Positions 46,203-57,028 of a stretch of 64,000 bases of DNA are shown piece after piece. The notes beneath the pieces were generated by a model. It was not told the origin of the DNA. It saw nothing but the letters and a program-made list of their open reading frames with translations, and made no database searches. Made by a program: the position numbers and the translations under genes. The stretch's first letter is position 1, and each line of letters opens with the position of its first letter. This DNA is from Pyrenophora tritici-repentis (Eukaryota; Ascomycota; Dothideomycetes; Pleosporales; Pleosporaceae), in NCBI RefSeq assembly GCF_003171515.1, contig NC_089390.1, forward strand, positions 1,860,001 to 1,924,000, given 5' to 3'.

Positions 46203-47056
46203 GACTATGGGTAGTGTAGTAACGGTGTTGGAGAAGGAGAGTGTCAAACAAGTTGGGGTTCAAAGTTTGGTGAGCCCATACGTTGCTGTGGGGAGCAAAC
46301 TTTCGAGGTGAGAGTGGATTGGAGATTAGAAGGAGCAAACAGGCAGTGACAATGCTTGGCATCGTACCACAACGTGCACGTGCAAGCGCATTACAAAAGC
46401 TGTGCAGGCCTCATCAGGCTTGTGTGATGGTATTCGGAAGCTTATCGTGATAGCATAGCCGTCTAGTCATGCAATTGAAGTCTCCAAAGAGCGCTTTTAG
46501 CCCTATTTCGGACACTTGAAGCGCGTATGTATCCTGACGAAGAGGTGAAAGCTACAGGGAAAACTATGAACAACTATAACAATTACATGTATGTATTTGT
46601 AAGACAGGAAAGAAAAAGGCAGGCAAGATAGTCAAATTGTTGATATAGTGAAATACATTGCAACTTATCCTGTTTGCAGGTGAGAGACGGTTGAGATTGC
46701 AAGAGAAAAAATTGGTAGAGAGATACAGAAACAAGAGCAAGCGAAGTTCTCAGTTCTCCGCTGGAAACAGTAAGATCGGGATGGAAGCCGGTTGCGTTGA
46801 CCATGTGCTGTGCTAGAAGGATGGGGTTGTGATAAGTTACTAGGCGGGGACGAAGGTGCACGGACGCGGAGGTGAGCGATGGGCCTCCGATGGATTTTCT
46901 GGACATTCAGGACCAACCGCCATTGAACTTTGAATACAAGACATCGTCGCGCGCATTGCTCGTTCCGACATGCAATATAGCAATCACCTATCAATGAGCA
47001 CTTGATTGGCCTCCATTAAGAAACCAAGTCCCGCACCCTCGTTGGGACTCTCCGCT
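46203..47056. promoter_or_regulatory. Divergent intergenic region, no motif identified
   Basis: 854 bp separating the divergent starts of the 655-residue protein and mitochondrial uL23. Both promoters should be here. No RNA gene or repeat was seen. Confidence 0.4.
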
Positions 47057-47770
47057 ATGGACGCCGTACCCATCACCAAGAAGTTGATCGCCTTTGGCAG
47101 CAAGAAGATCTACCTGTAAGCGGCCCTCCATACACCATCATTGCTGAAATTAACCTGATGCAGTCCCAAATTCACAGTCGCCCTCGTACGGACACCCAAA
47201 TTTTCACCATACCACGCCCGCTTTCTAGTCCCACTCGACTTCTCAAAATACGACCTCCGTGACTACCTCTACCACGCCTACAACGTCAAATGCTTCAACA
47301 TCCGATCATATGTAAAACAAATGCCAGTACGGGATACGCGCGAACAGCCACGGCATTGGTTCAGACCCGAGTCGCAGAAATACATGACGGTCGAGCTGGA
47401 AAAGCCTTTTGTGTGGCCCGAAACCCCTGACCTAAAACCGTGGGGTCAAGAAGAGAGGCAAAAAGAACTCAAGGACGCAGAGACTGCTAATGGAGCCGGG
47501 GGCCCAAGCGAGGCAAGGAAGGCTGCGAGGACATTACGAGAGCAAGTGAAAAAGCTACTGAACAAGGACGTGGTGCAGCCAGATCCTGAAATCGCAAAGA
47601 AACTGGCAGAAAGCTCACCACTCACTCTAGAGGAGCAAGAGAAAGAGGCGCTCAGGAAGCAGAAGATGGAAGAGTTGGAGCGTATGACAAGAGTAGAGGT
47701 GTGGGAAAAGCAGAGGACGGGAAAGGTGGTGGAGGGCGACGACCGCAACAAGTACGCGATCAAGGCATGA
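47057..47770 (+). CDS. MRP20: Mitochondrial large-subunit ribosomal protein uL23m
   Basis: Exons 47057-47115 and 47164-47770 with a 48 bp intron (GTAAGC..CCTGATGCAG, phase 2) give 221 residues. uL23m sits near the peptide exit tunnel of the mitochondrial large ribosomal subunit. The L23 fold is recognisable in TVALVRTPKFSPYHARFLV, KYDLRDYLYHAYNVKCFNI and SYVKQMPVRDTRE, followed by the mitochondrial-specific extension YMTVELEKPFVWPE. The long C-terminus is highly charged and probably a helical rod (KELKDAETANGAGG, LTLEEQEKEALRKQKMEEL). The N-terminus (MDAVPITKKLIAFGSKKIYL) is basic and can serve as targeting signal. Confidence 0.88.
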
Positions 47771-48367
47771 TGTCGGCCGTGAGCTATGTATATATGACTG
47801 TATTGGATGCATTGGGATGGATATCAATGACCGGTCGGCTTGTTCAAATGTATGAAATTAAGCTTCTCACGATATGTGATGACAGACCGGAACCTGCAGA
47901 GTCATGACATGAATAGTAGGAGCAGGCAGTCACAGGAGTTAATTCGATCCTTCTAGTTATACGTATTCGTCAGGAACTTTCCTCAGGTGCTTGGCTCCAT
48001 CTAATCATCATAGTAATAGGCTATGAAATGCGTTGCTTACTCTTCAGATATCATGATTGACGTAGCAACATGCTACGAAACATTGCTCAAATCATTTGTT
48101 GGGAGCTCTTTCGAGCCCTCCCCATGCCTCTTTCTGTTCACTGGTGGAACCTACTTGCGTGAGCAAATTACATCCCTCGCTGCTTACATGTCTGGTTCAT
48201 GTAGATGGAAGGGGGAGAGACCTATCGCCTTGGCGCACGTATAACTCCGCTCAGCACCCTGTGATTTCTCTGCATCTTTGTTACGAATACAGTATTCCAA
48301 CTCAATCACTTGTGTCTCTTACAAACACAGTATCCCCACTCAATCACTTGTATCTCTTACAGCATCG
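47771..48367. other. Intergenic with a 38 bp tandem duplication at its end
   Basis: About 600 bp between mitochondrial uL23 and the small membrane-protein gene. It contains the tandem repeat at 48289-48364 and no supported open frame. Confidence 0.45.
48289..48364. repeat. Two tandem copies of a 38 bp unit ending in a splice-acceptor-like motif
   Basis: The copies share CACTCAATCACTTGTRTCTC-like sequence (first copy AACTCAATC, second CACTCAATC) and end CTTACAA and CTTACAG. The second copy lies immediately before the ATG at 48368, and its pyrimidine-rich end looks like a 3' splice site. Confidence 0.7.
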
Positions 48368-48935
48368 ATGGCACTCGCAACTATGAACAATCGACATGCT
48401 ACGAGGAGATACCATCTCGACGCGATGATTATGGAGGAGAAACTCAAAGGGGTAGCCTACGGTATATTCTTTTCCGCGCATGCTCTGCTTCTTCCCTGCT
48501 ATCCCATGTTTTGCATTACTGACAATGAGACAGTACATTCAGAATCTCTATGGCTGGGAAGATTCAGATGATTACGGCTTCGCTCTGCTTGTTTGCCTCT
48601 ACTCGCTCAATATCTATGTCATCCGCGCAATTCAATACACGGAGCCTGGACAAAAGGCATGGAAAATTGTGGCGGAAACCCGCAGGCCCATCTCTGGCAT
48701 CAATGCTGCCCTGCAAGGATTCACGAATGACTTGGAACGCCAGATGGAAGACAAGACGAATGACCTCAGTGTATCGGGGCGGAGTCACTTTAACGGGATG
48801 CCATCAGTTGGTACAGCAGCATCCGCACTCAAAAGGCCATGTCTTATTGTTATCTTGATCGTTTTTTTACTTCTAACATACTGTTGTGTTAAGCCAGATC
48901 GGACGCTCCAAGCCAGATTGGACGCTCCTGCATAG
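48368..48935 (+). CDS. Small tail-anchored membrane-protein candidate
   Basis: Model: exon 1 48368-48451 and exon 2 48534-48935 around an 82 bp intron (GTAGCC..GAGACAG, phase 0); 161 residues. Exon 2 is convincing: YIQNLYGWEDSDDYGFAL, a hydrophobic stretch LLVCLYSLNIYVIRAI, a helical polar middle and a C-terminal membrane segment CLIVILIVFLLLTYCCV with a short basic tail. Only this donor keeps the frame, but it is off consensus, so exon 1 is tentative; further exons may lie upstream because a CTTACAG acceptor-like site precedes the ATG. No family was recognised. Confidence 0.45.
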
Positions 48936-49758
48936 CTAGTGTGATGGTACATGCATATCCGTCGGGAAATTAGTTGATCAGTGATACAGATACGGTACCT
49001 AGGCGAGGCTTACGTTCGGCCGACAGTAGCGTCTTTCCCGCATACACGTTTTTTCCTCACCTCATCTGTCTCTCTTTTTATCCCTCCTAATTGCTTCTTG
49101 ATGTGACAATTCAGCAGTTTCAATTGATTCTGGACGTTCAATCAGTACCTGACACCTCTTAAGGTTGCTCGAACGACAATGACTGCATATCATATGCTTG
49201 TCCGAGGTAACCAAGACCGATCTTGCATCACAACAGATGAGACACCAGGTAATGCAGTAGTGATCATCCAGAATTCAGACTAGGATCAGTGCGAGGATCT
49301 ACCCGTGCGCGGGGGGAACAGCTCGTGACGAGTCATGTCTAATAAGATGTTCATGGTTAGAAGGGTTCTATGGGTTTGCTAGGCTGGCGCTGGCAGCTAA
49401 AACTCGGCTACGGCTACACTACCTGAATGGCGTACCTCTGGGAGCCAATCAGCCACAAGCAGGATTCTGATGGTCCCAACAGTGCACATTCTTGAGCAAT
49501 GATATGATCTTGTAGGATTGTTAGTCTACGCTAGTAAATGACGTTATCGGCAGACCTTTCGGCGCAATATCAACACAAGGGAAAGTGCCAGAACATAAGC
49601 GAGCCCCCAACGAGCAAAAATCCCTACACATTGACTTGCTCCACGAACGTGGCGATCCAACGTACTTATGGGGACTGCCCTGTAATAAATAAGACGCCAA
49701 TCATCTGTCAATTGCGCTTTGAACTTTTCCATCTGCCCCCCAACGAAAATTCCAGATA
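48936..49758. promoter_or_regulatory. Upstream region of the A-T-R-R reductase gene
   Basis: 823 bp without an open frame of note, holding the promoter and 5' UTR of the gene at 49759. No binding site could be assigned with confidence. Confidence 0.4.
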
Positions 49759-52700
49759 ATGTCTGTCATCGACACCACAAAGGACCTGTCGGCACTCTTT
49801 ACAAAACAGGTCCAAGCTACCCCGGATCTGATTGCCTTAGAGGACGACAAGCATACATATACGTACCAGGAACTCCACGACAAGGTCGCTGCCCTCGTCG
49901 ACCGGCTGCGGGGTCATGGGGTCGGCCGTGATAGCTTGGTTGGGGTCCTATTGCCGCGATCCGCCGACTATGTAATCGCTTGTTTAGCAGCTCTACGCGC
50001 AGGTGGTGCATTCTTGGTTCTGGAACTAGCATACCCTCCCGATCTTCTCGCAGATGTACTCGAAGATGCCCAGCCTACAGTTGTCGTTACCATTAGCGCC
50101 GAGGTTGGCAAGATCAAGGGAAACACCCCGCTTGTTGTTTTGGACGAAGCAAGCTCAGCCAGCAACGGTCACGTCGAAGAATCTCAATTAAAACCATTCC
50201 CCGAAGACACCGACTTGGATCGCCTGGCGTTTGTTGCCTACTCCAGTGGAACAACCGGCAAGCCCAAAGGTATCGCCAACCCCCACAGAGCGCCTGTTCT
50301 CTCATATGATCTTCGATTTGGTCTCTCCGACATACAGCCGGGCGACCGAGTAGCCTGCAATGTCTTCTTCGTATGGGAAATCTTACGCCCATTGCTACGA
50401 GGAGCGACTGTTGTTGCCGTTCCTGACGAAGCAAGCTATGACCCACGTATGCTGGTCGACTTGCTCGCCTCAAAGAAGATCACCGAAACACTGTTCACGC
50501 CAACCCTTTTCTCTGCTGTCCTTGCTCGCCACCAAGCATTAGAGACCCGCTTGCCGAACCTGAAGACTATTTGGCTCAATGGAGAAGTCGTGACAACAGA
50601 CCTCGCACGCCGCGGTATCAAGGCACTTCCAAACACTCGTCTACTCAATGTGTATAGCGCATGTGAGACACATGAGATCGCTTGTGGCGACATTAAAGAT
50701 ATGCTCGAGAAGCTCGACAAGGATGCACCGTATTGTCCAGTAGGACCGCCACTCATCGACAAGAAGTACATCTACATCCTAGACGAGAGTGGCCAGAAGG
50801 TCGACGAGGGCGAAAACGGTGAGCTCTACGTGGGTGGCCATTTGCTTGCACGAGGATACCTCAACCGTCCTGAGACGACGGCCGAAGCGTTCATTCGTAA
50901 CCCGTTCAGCTCAAAAGCTGGTGCTCGTATGTACAGGACCGGCGACAAGGCGCGTCTCCTTCCAAACGGGCTGCTCGAGATCACCGGACGTGTCGGTGCT
51001 ATGATCAAGATTCGTGGATACTCGGTGGTCCCAGGTAAGGTTGAGAGCGCAATTCTCAACCATTTGGCAGTTAGCCATTGCGCTGTCGTACCCTTTGGTG
51101 AGGGCATAGACAGACAACTGGTGGCGTACATCGTGCGGGACAAGGAGACATCGGCAGAACGCCCAGAAGTCGAAATCGACAGAACAGGCCGCAGTTCGAC
51201 TGCGAGACGTATGCTCATGTCATACCTGGCCCATTACATGATACCTGCGCTTTGGGTCGAGATGGATAATCTGCCCACCAGCGATGTGTCTGGCAAAGTC
51301 AACTTGAAGGCGCTTCCTCCGCCGAGACCAGCATCCCCATCGGGTAGTGCACGAAAGTATGAGCAGAGCCCAATCACTATTGAGCAGATTACCCAAATCT
51401 GGGCATCTATCCTGGGCGTAAGCGCAAGCTCAATCACTCCCGAATACAATTTCTTCGACCTTGGAGGTCACTCGCTCCTCCTAGCTGACCTTGCTGCACG
51501 CTTGTCGAATACTTTTGGATTCAGAGTACCGGTTGCACGCTTAGCCACTCCAGCAACGCTTAATGGGCACCTGGATACCGTTCGTGCCATTCGCGACGGG
51601 CATACCGCCGAGGTGCAAGATAACCTTCCTGCTGTCCTACGTGCAGACTCGGTTCTTGATAAGGATATCCAGCCGAAAGACGCCAAGATTTCTGCGCTCA
51701 AGGACGCAAAGACCGTACTTCTTACTGGTGTCACCGGTTTCTTGGGTGCTTTTCTTCTCCGGGATCTGCTCGAGGGCACGTCTGCACAAATCATCTGTAT
51801 GGTTCGATTTTCCGACTCTTCGCAAGACGACATCCCTGCCGGCATTGCCAGGATACGCAGGAACTTGCTGGACTTTGGACTTTGGAGCGACAATATCATG
51901 GAGCGTGTAGAGATTCTCCCCGGAAACTTGTCTCGCAAGCGCTTCGGCCTCGCACCTGACACATTCAAAGCACTAGCAGAGCGTCTTGATGTGATTGTAC
52001 ATGCCGCTGCTACTGTCAACTTGGTTTATCCGTACGCTGCTCTACAAAAGCCAAACGTTGGCGGTACGAGGGAGGTTCTTCGCCTGGCCGCTCAGGGCGG
52101 TGCCACTGTACAATACATATCTACCAACGGAGTACTCCTTCCAGCAAAAGGCCGAGAAGGATGGTCAGAAGATGCCATGCTTGAGATTGATGACGTTATC
52201 AAGCTTGCGGACGGTTACGGTCAGACCAAGTGGGTCGCTGAGCAGCTTGCCCTCGAGGCTGGTCGGAGAGGTCTCCCCATCAAGATACATCGCCTCGGTA
52301 CTATCAGCGGTCACAGTGAGACGGGTGCAGCCAATGCATGGGATCTCCTGACAGCCATGATTGTTGAGTCTATCAGGATCGGGCACTACCCCGACGTGAA
52401 GGGTTGGCGTGCCGAGATGACACCCGTCGATTTCGTCAGCAAGGCTATCGTTCATCTCAGCAACCAGACCGAGACTGAGCAGACAGTCTTCCATATCGGA
52501 GACCCAGACCCCGTAGATATAAGTCAGGTCTTCGATGACCTCCGCATTCTTGGTTACCCGACTGAGCCGATGGAGTTCGATAAGTGGACAGCCCTATGGG
52601 ACGATAAGCGAGGTGCTGCCAAGGGTGGTGATGGTGCTTTCACAGTAGATATTCTTCGAAGCGGTATGCCCAGCATCGAGTTCTTGAGAGATGTCGTGGT

Positions 52701-53607
52701 GCTTGACAATGCAAAGACAAGGCCACTACGTCTGGCTGTAGAGCGCCCGAAGGTCGACCAAGTACTCCTCGAAACATACACACGTCACTGGTACGCCCGA
52801 GGCTGGCTTCCAAAGCCCCCTATCCACCAAGCCGCTGCGGGTGGCTCCGCTAGACTTCCCAGAAGAGGCCCTCTATTCGGGAAGGTCGCCGTCGTCATGG
52901 GTGCATCCTCTGGTATTGGCGCCGCTACCGCCGCAGCACTCGCCCGAGAAGGCTGCCACGTCGCGCTCGCAGCCCGTCGCATCGACGCCCTCGAAGACCT
53001 GAAAAAGCGCCTCGCAGTCCGCGAGGGCAAGATCATCACGCAAAAGACAGACGTCACCAACAAGACCCAAGTCGAAGAGCTCGTCGCCGCAGCAGAGAAG
53101 CAGCTCGGCCCCATCGACATCTTCGTCAACATCTCGGGCGTCATGTACTTCACCATGATGGCGAACTCGTACACCGACCAATGGAACCAAACTGTCGATG
53201 TGAACTGCAAGGGTATCCTCAACGTCATCTCTTCCATCGTCCCCACCATGCTCAAGCGCGGAAAAGGCCACCTCCTCGCCATCTCCTCAGACGCAGGACG
53301 CAAGGTTTTCCCTGGCCTGGGCGTCTACTCCGCATCCAAGTTCTTCGTCGAAGCCACACTGCAGAGTCTGAGGCTCGAGACTGCTGGCACAGGCCTGAGG
53401 GTTACTTCCGTGCAGCCTGGTAACGTGGCCACGGACCTCTTGGGCATGAGCACAGATGCTGAGGCGCTGAAGAAGTTTGGTGAGCCGAGTGGGGCTAAGG
53501 TGCTGGATCCGGAGAATGTAGCAGAGTGTATCGTATACGCTCTTAAGCAGCCCGAGCATGTTAGTGTTAACGAGGTGCTTATCGAGCCAAGAGATGAGCC
53601 TATTTAG
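49759..53607 (+). CDS. ATRR: NRPS-like A-T-R-SDR reductase, probable glycine betaine reductase (ATRR)
   Basis: A single 3849 bp exon codes 1282 residues. The adenylation domain (about 1-520) has YSSGTTGKPKGIANPHRAP, VYSACETHEIACGD, GELYVGGHLLARGYLNRPE and YRTGDKARLLPNGLLEITGR. A carrier domain follows with the phosphopantetheine Ser572 in FFDLGGHSLLLADL. R1 (about 650-1000) is a thioester reductase with TVLLTGVTGFLGA and YGQTKWVAEQL. R2 (about 1035-1282) is a second short-chain dehydrogenase with VVMGASSGIGAA and YSASKFF. This order and length match the fungal enzyme that activates glycine betaine and reduces it in two NADPH steps through betaine aldehyde to choline. The match to that enzyme is from domain order and overall resemblance; related carboxylate reductases with other substrates remain possible. 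No biosynthetic cluster genes flank it, which fits a stand-alone metabolic role. Confidence 0.88.
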   Translation: MSVIDTTKDLSALFTKQVQATPDLIALEDDKHTYTYQELHDKVAALVDRLRGHGVGRDSLVGVLLPRSADYVIACLAALRAGGAFLVLELAYPPDLLADVLEDAQPTVVVTISAEVGKIKGNTPLVVLDEASSASNGHVEESQLKPFPEDTDLDRLAFVAYSSGTTGKPKGIANPHRAPVLSYDLRFGLSDIQPGDRVACNVFFVWEILRPLLRGATVVAVPDEASYDPRMLVDLLASKKITETLFTPTLFSAVLARHQALETRLPNLKTIWLNGEVVTTDLARRGIKALPNTRLLNVYSACETHEIACGDIKDMLEKLDKDAPYCPVGPPLIDKKYIYILDESGQKVDEGENGELYVGGHLLARGYLNRPETTAEAFIRNPFSSKAGARMYRTGDKARLLPNGLLEITGRVGAMIKIRGYSVVPGKVESAILNHLAVSHCAVVPFGEGIDRQLVAYIVRDKETSAERPEVEIDRTGRSSTARRMLMSYLAHYMIPALWVEMDNLPTSDVSGKVNLKALPPPRPASPSGSARKYEQSPITIEQITQIWASILGVSASSITPEYNFFDLGGHSLLLADLAARLSNTFGFRVPVARLATPATLNGHLDTVRAIRDGHTAEVQDNLPAVLRADSVLDKDIQPKDAKISALKDAKTVLLTGVTGFLGAFLLRDLLEGTSAQIICMVRFSDSSQDDIPAGIARIRRNLLDFGLWSDNIMERVEILPGNLSRKRFGLAPDTFKALAERLDVIVHAAATVNLVYPYAALQKPNVGGTREVLRLAAQGGATVQYISTNGVLLPAKGREGWSEDAMLEIDDVIKLADGYGQTKWVAEQLALEAGRRGLPIKIHRLGTISGHSETGAANAWDLLTAMIVESIRIGHYPDVKGWRAEMTPVDFVSKAIVHLSNQTETEQTVFHIGDPDPVDISQVFDDLRILGYPTEPMEFDKWTALWDDKRGAAKGGDGAFTVDILRSGMPSIEFLRDVVVLDNAKTRPLRLAVERPKVDQVLLETYTRHWYARGWLPKPPIHQAAAGGSARLPRRGPLFGKVAVVMGASSGIGAATAAALAREGCHVALAARRIDALEDLKKRLAVREGKIITQKTDVTNKTQVEELVAAAEKQLGPIDIFVNISGVMYFTMMANSYTDQWNQTVDVNCKGILNVISSIVPTMLKRGKGHLLAISSDAGRKVFPGLGVYSASKFFVEATLQSLRLETAGTGLRVTSVQPGNVATDLLGMSTDAEALKKFGEPSGAKVLDPENVAECIVYALKQPEHVSVNEVLIEPRDEPI

Positions 53608-54086
53608 ATGGGTGGTGATGTGTCATCTGAGCAGGTCAGGGCTGTCATGGTGTTTATGAAGCCACAAAAATAGAGCATAAGATAGAAGATAGAGCTATAG
53701 GTTGACAGAATTACAGACAACTTCATCATGCGGGTATATTACCCTTCCACTTCAAAACAGAACGCATGGAGTGTGTACAACGTATGATGTCATGCACATG
53801 AGTTTGCCTGGTATGCTGAATGACATTTGATAAATTCGATAGCCCTGAAGTCTTTCAACTAACATATAGCTATCTAAACCTAGACCATACTAAGGACCTG
53901 TTACAGTGAGTCCAAGATCAAGTCTGCTTTAAACTATCTCTTAACACAAACAAAGCGTGGCATGATGACGATGATATTACGATGTTTTCTTGGAATCATC
54001 GTTTACTTTGGTACTGAAAAGAGAGATGTAGAGCATTGATTGTCTAAATCCATAGCTGTAGAAGCGATTCATCTGTGTCCGTTGTG
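53608..54086. other. Intergenic, no feature seen
   Basis: About 480 bp of AT-rich spacer between the reductase stop and the end of the decayed repeat tail on the minus strand. Confidence 0.45.
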
Positions 54087-54362
54087 TTATGCTTTCTCTT
54101 CTCCTTCTATTTCTGTTGTGGTGACTTTCTCCTCTCCATCTGTATCCGTAGTGATAGTACCTTCTGCTCCTTTTGTTTCCGTTCTGAAAGCCTCATCTTC
54201 TCCTTCTTTATCTGTTTTGCTGACCTTGTCTTCTCCATCCGTATCCGTCGTAGCAGTCTGCAATCCTTCCGTATCTGTCATGCTAGCCTTCTCTTATCCG
54301 TCTCTATCTGTTATGACAACCTCTTCCTCTCCTTCCATTTTCGTAGAGATAGCGTTCTTCAG
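54087..54362 (-). repeat. 33 bp minisatellite coding an acidic 11-residue repeat
   Basis: About eight units of roughly 33 bp code variants of [V/A]xxTDxxGEEx, for example VSKTDKEGEDE, AFRTETKGAEG, TITTDTDGEEK and VTTTEIEGEEK; one unit is 10 residues. The frame is the same as the upstream pseudogene block, but a TAA (54296-54294) falls in the second unit, so most of the array lies after a stop. Confidence 0.8.
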
Positions 54363-54849
54363 CTCTTCTTGCTTTTTCTGTTCCTGTATTAGAAAAAATC
54401 GAGGTATACAGGTATTGATGTCCTCCTCACGCCAATTATTGTACAGCTTCTCGAGATCGAGCGGGCCTCCGAGACCCAGGTTGAGCGTACTAACGGTCTT
54501 TGGACATTCTATAAACATTTAAGATATACAGAAATCATCCCACCATTCACGTTCGCCATACTTGAAACCTACGTTCTCGCAGAGGAGATTGGTGATGTCT
54601 TCCTGGATGATGGACCATGCCTGTTTCAGCGGAGCGAGGGTTATACCAAGTGCTACAGAGGTCACGATATCCAAGGACCAAGCGCCGGGCTCCGCCTTGA
54701 GCCTTTGAGGGTCGATAGCCACCTTACAGTGGGGCGGAATATCCACCTCAGTGACGATTCTTGCCCACATGTCGCTACACATATCCTGCCAGTGAGGCTA
54801 GCGAGAGCGGAGATCAATATCATTCTTTTCCATTTTCTTCGTAAGATCC

Positions 54850-54876
54850 TATATATATATATATATATATATATAT
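54850..54876. repeat. (AT)n microsatellite inside the DUF6604 pseudogene
   Basis: About thirteen TA units. In one minus-strand frame it would read poly Ile-Tyr. It separates two recognisable coding blocks of the decayed gene. Confidence 0.9.
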
Positions 54877-57028
54877 CCGCGTGCATCGACAATGGGCTCG
54901 AAAGGCGGGACTTGTCCATTGGGTAGATTGGACTGGAGTCCTTACTGAGTCCAGGTTTCCGGGGAGGAAATATAATTCAGCAGTTTCGTTGTATATGTGA
55001 CACGGTCTTCGGGGTGGAACCGATTTGGCTCCATACGTTTTGCGAGCAAGTCGCACAGTACGCTGGATTCTCGGAATGTCCGCCTGGTATGGTGCTTGCA
55101 TGCGTAACGTCTGTTATGGGCCGACTCTACCGGATCCCTTCCAATTTCCAGCGCAAGTTTGGTTCCGGCTTCTGCTAATGTTACTGGCGCGGCGCCATAG
55201 AATACGTGTTCGTATCCTTGAAGGGCCAGGATAAATTCCATGTCTGGCCAGACTGGATCTTCGGGATATAGCAGCCGGTCAGCTACATACAAATGACCCA
55301 GCATGCATGAGTTTTCCAACTTCTGTTCGTGCCGATACCACATCGGTGAGATGAGAACATCAATTGATAATCCGTTATTCCGCACAAAAAGGGCTGAAAA
55401 TCAGCCAATGTATATGCTCGATCCTCGCTCAGCGGCAAAACTAAGGCTCGGAAAGCATCAGAGCCATGCGACCGCGCAACACTTGCATTGAACCCACCAC
55501 CCATCTAGTGACTAACCTCATCGATAATCTTGTTCCACGGCTCGTATACTTCGGCTATCTCTTCCCTCTGGATAAAAAGATCTCGAACCCGGTCATCGAA
55601 AGATTTCCGCCACGACATACCCGAAATTATAGCCCTATACAGTTGGTCAAAGGGCAGTGGGTGCGTATTCGGCTCTTTGAGAGTATGCAATGCGTCCAGG
55701 AGGGTATGTATACCGAAAGCGACCCAGATAGGAATTTCTTTATTCTGCTCCATGACTTGGATTCTGGCGACTTCGTCAAACGTAATTTTGTTGTTTGAAT
55801 AACAAAGGAACGCGTCGCGTTGACAAGTTCCAGAGTTTGCCGGTACGCTGGTGGGAAACCCATCTCTGAAAACTGCGCTGGGCACAGGAAAGGATTGCAG
55901 TTTTTGGACTTATGAACCGCACAATATTGGTTTATACAGCAAGCAAAATAATTCTGCAATGCGGAATAAACAGGCCATTGACAGAATCGAGCGAAGGGAC
56001 TTCCCAATCTTGCAGCCTCCATAGTGTCGCCTTAAGCAAGACACAGTCCTCGATGGGAAGATGATGGATATCCTCATGCATCACATGATTAAGTACTGCC
56101 GGCAGAGACCAGGCAGGAAATCTCGAGGCAGGATATTTCGCTGTATGTTCCAGAAGCAGACCAAATCTACACTCAGCCTGACGAACAAGCTCAATAGCAG
56201 TATTGGTAACCATGGAGGCAACAACGAAGTTCTGGTCATCTTTTGCACGTTCCCTCTAGATATCGAGGATTGTGTCGCCAATCTCCTGAATCTCGACAAG
56301 AAACGTCATGATCTCAAAGTAAACCTCTACTTCTAGTTCACGTTTGTCTCTTTTGATATGAACACGTGGTAGGCCAAAGAAAGTATAGCCATTTTCTTCG
56401 ACACTTTCTTCTGCGTTATCATCTTCCGCAACAGTAGGCTTCGTCCTTTGCTGCGATTTCACTGTCTCGTTGATGGTGTGATTTGAGAGATTATCCTGGA
56501 GTATGTGTGTATGAGCGTGGAAGTCTTCCGCAGTTGCTTCGGTAGCCTTCTTCCGACGATTCGTTTTGATGAAGGGGCGCAATATGTCGAGTGTCTTGTC
56601 GAGAATTTCTTTGAAAGCCGCATGTTGTTCAGTGATCTGAATGTCCTCCTGACCGCAGTCACGGAACCAGTTGGTGACCCTCTTACGTATATTCAGCATA
56701 CGTTGGAATACCCCGCAATAGATGCTGGAATCCTAGTTCCCATCATATTCTTCGTGGTGCATTTGGCCATGGGCTCAAAGTCTTTCATGCGAATGGTCAA
56801 CGTGGCCTTACTTCTGATACCTCCCGTGTTTGTTTTGCCTGCTTGATTTCTGGCCTTGCCTATCGAACTAGTAGCAAGCCCTCTAGGGCCTGCAGCAGGT
56901 AGCGACATAGTTAGCCGATAACCAGCCTGCCGTGCCGTGTCCGCCAGCCATGACAACACAAAATTCGTATCCTGTTTGTATTGACGATGGATAGAGCGAA
57001 AATTCGTGTCTGAGATTGGAGATGTCAT

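Larger units (their letters stand above)
54087..57028 (-). pseudogene. Decayed DUF6604-type gene
   Basis: The minus strand starts with a DUF6604-like N-terminus (FRSIHRQYKQDTNFVLSWLADTA, LTIRMKDFEPMAKC) and then continues the same protein in shifting frames. Lesions seen: a frameshift near 56695; TAG at 56258-56256 inside LDI-RERAKDDQNF; frame changes near 55985 and 55800; TAG at 55507-55505; a frame change near 55385; an AT run at 54850-54876 where the frame is lost; TAA at 54521-54519 and at 54296-54294. Recognisable blocks between lesions include EIPIWVAFGIHTLLDALH, VWPDMEFILALQGYEHVF and GPLDLEKLYNNWREED. At least two stops (TAG, TAA) could come from CAG/CAA by C-to-T change. DUF6604 proteins are large fungal proteins of unknown function. 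Some frame changes could be missed introns, but not all. Confidence 0.7.
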
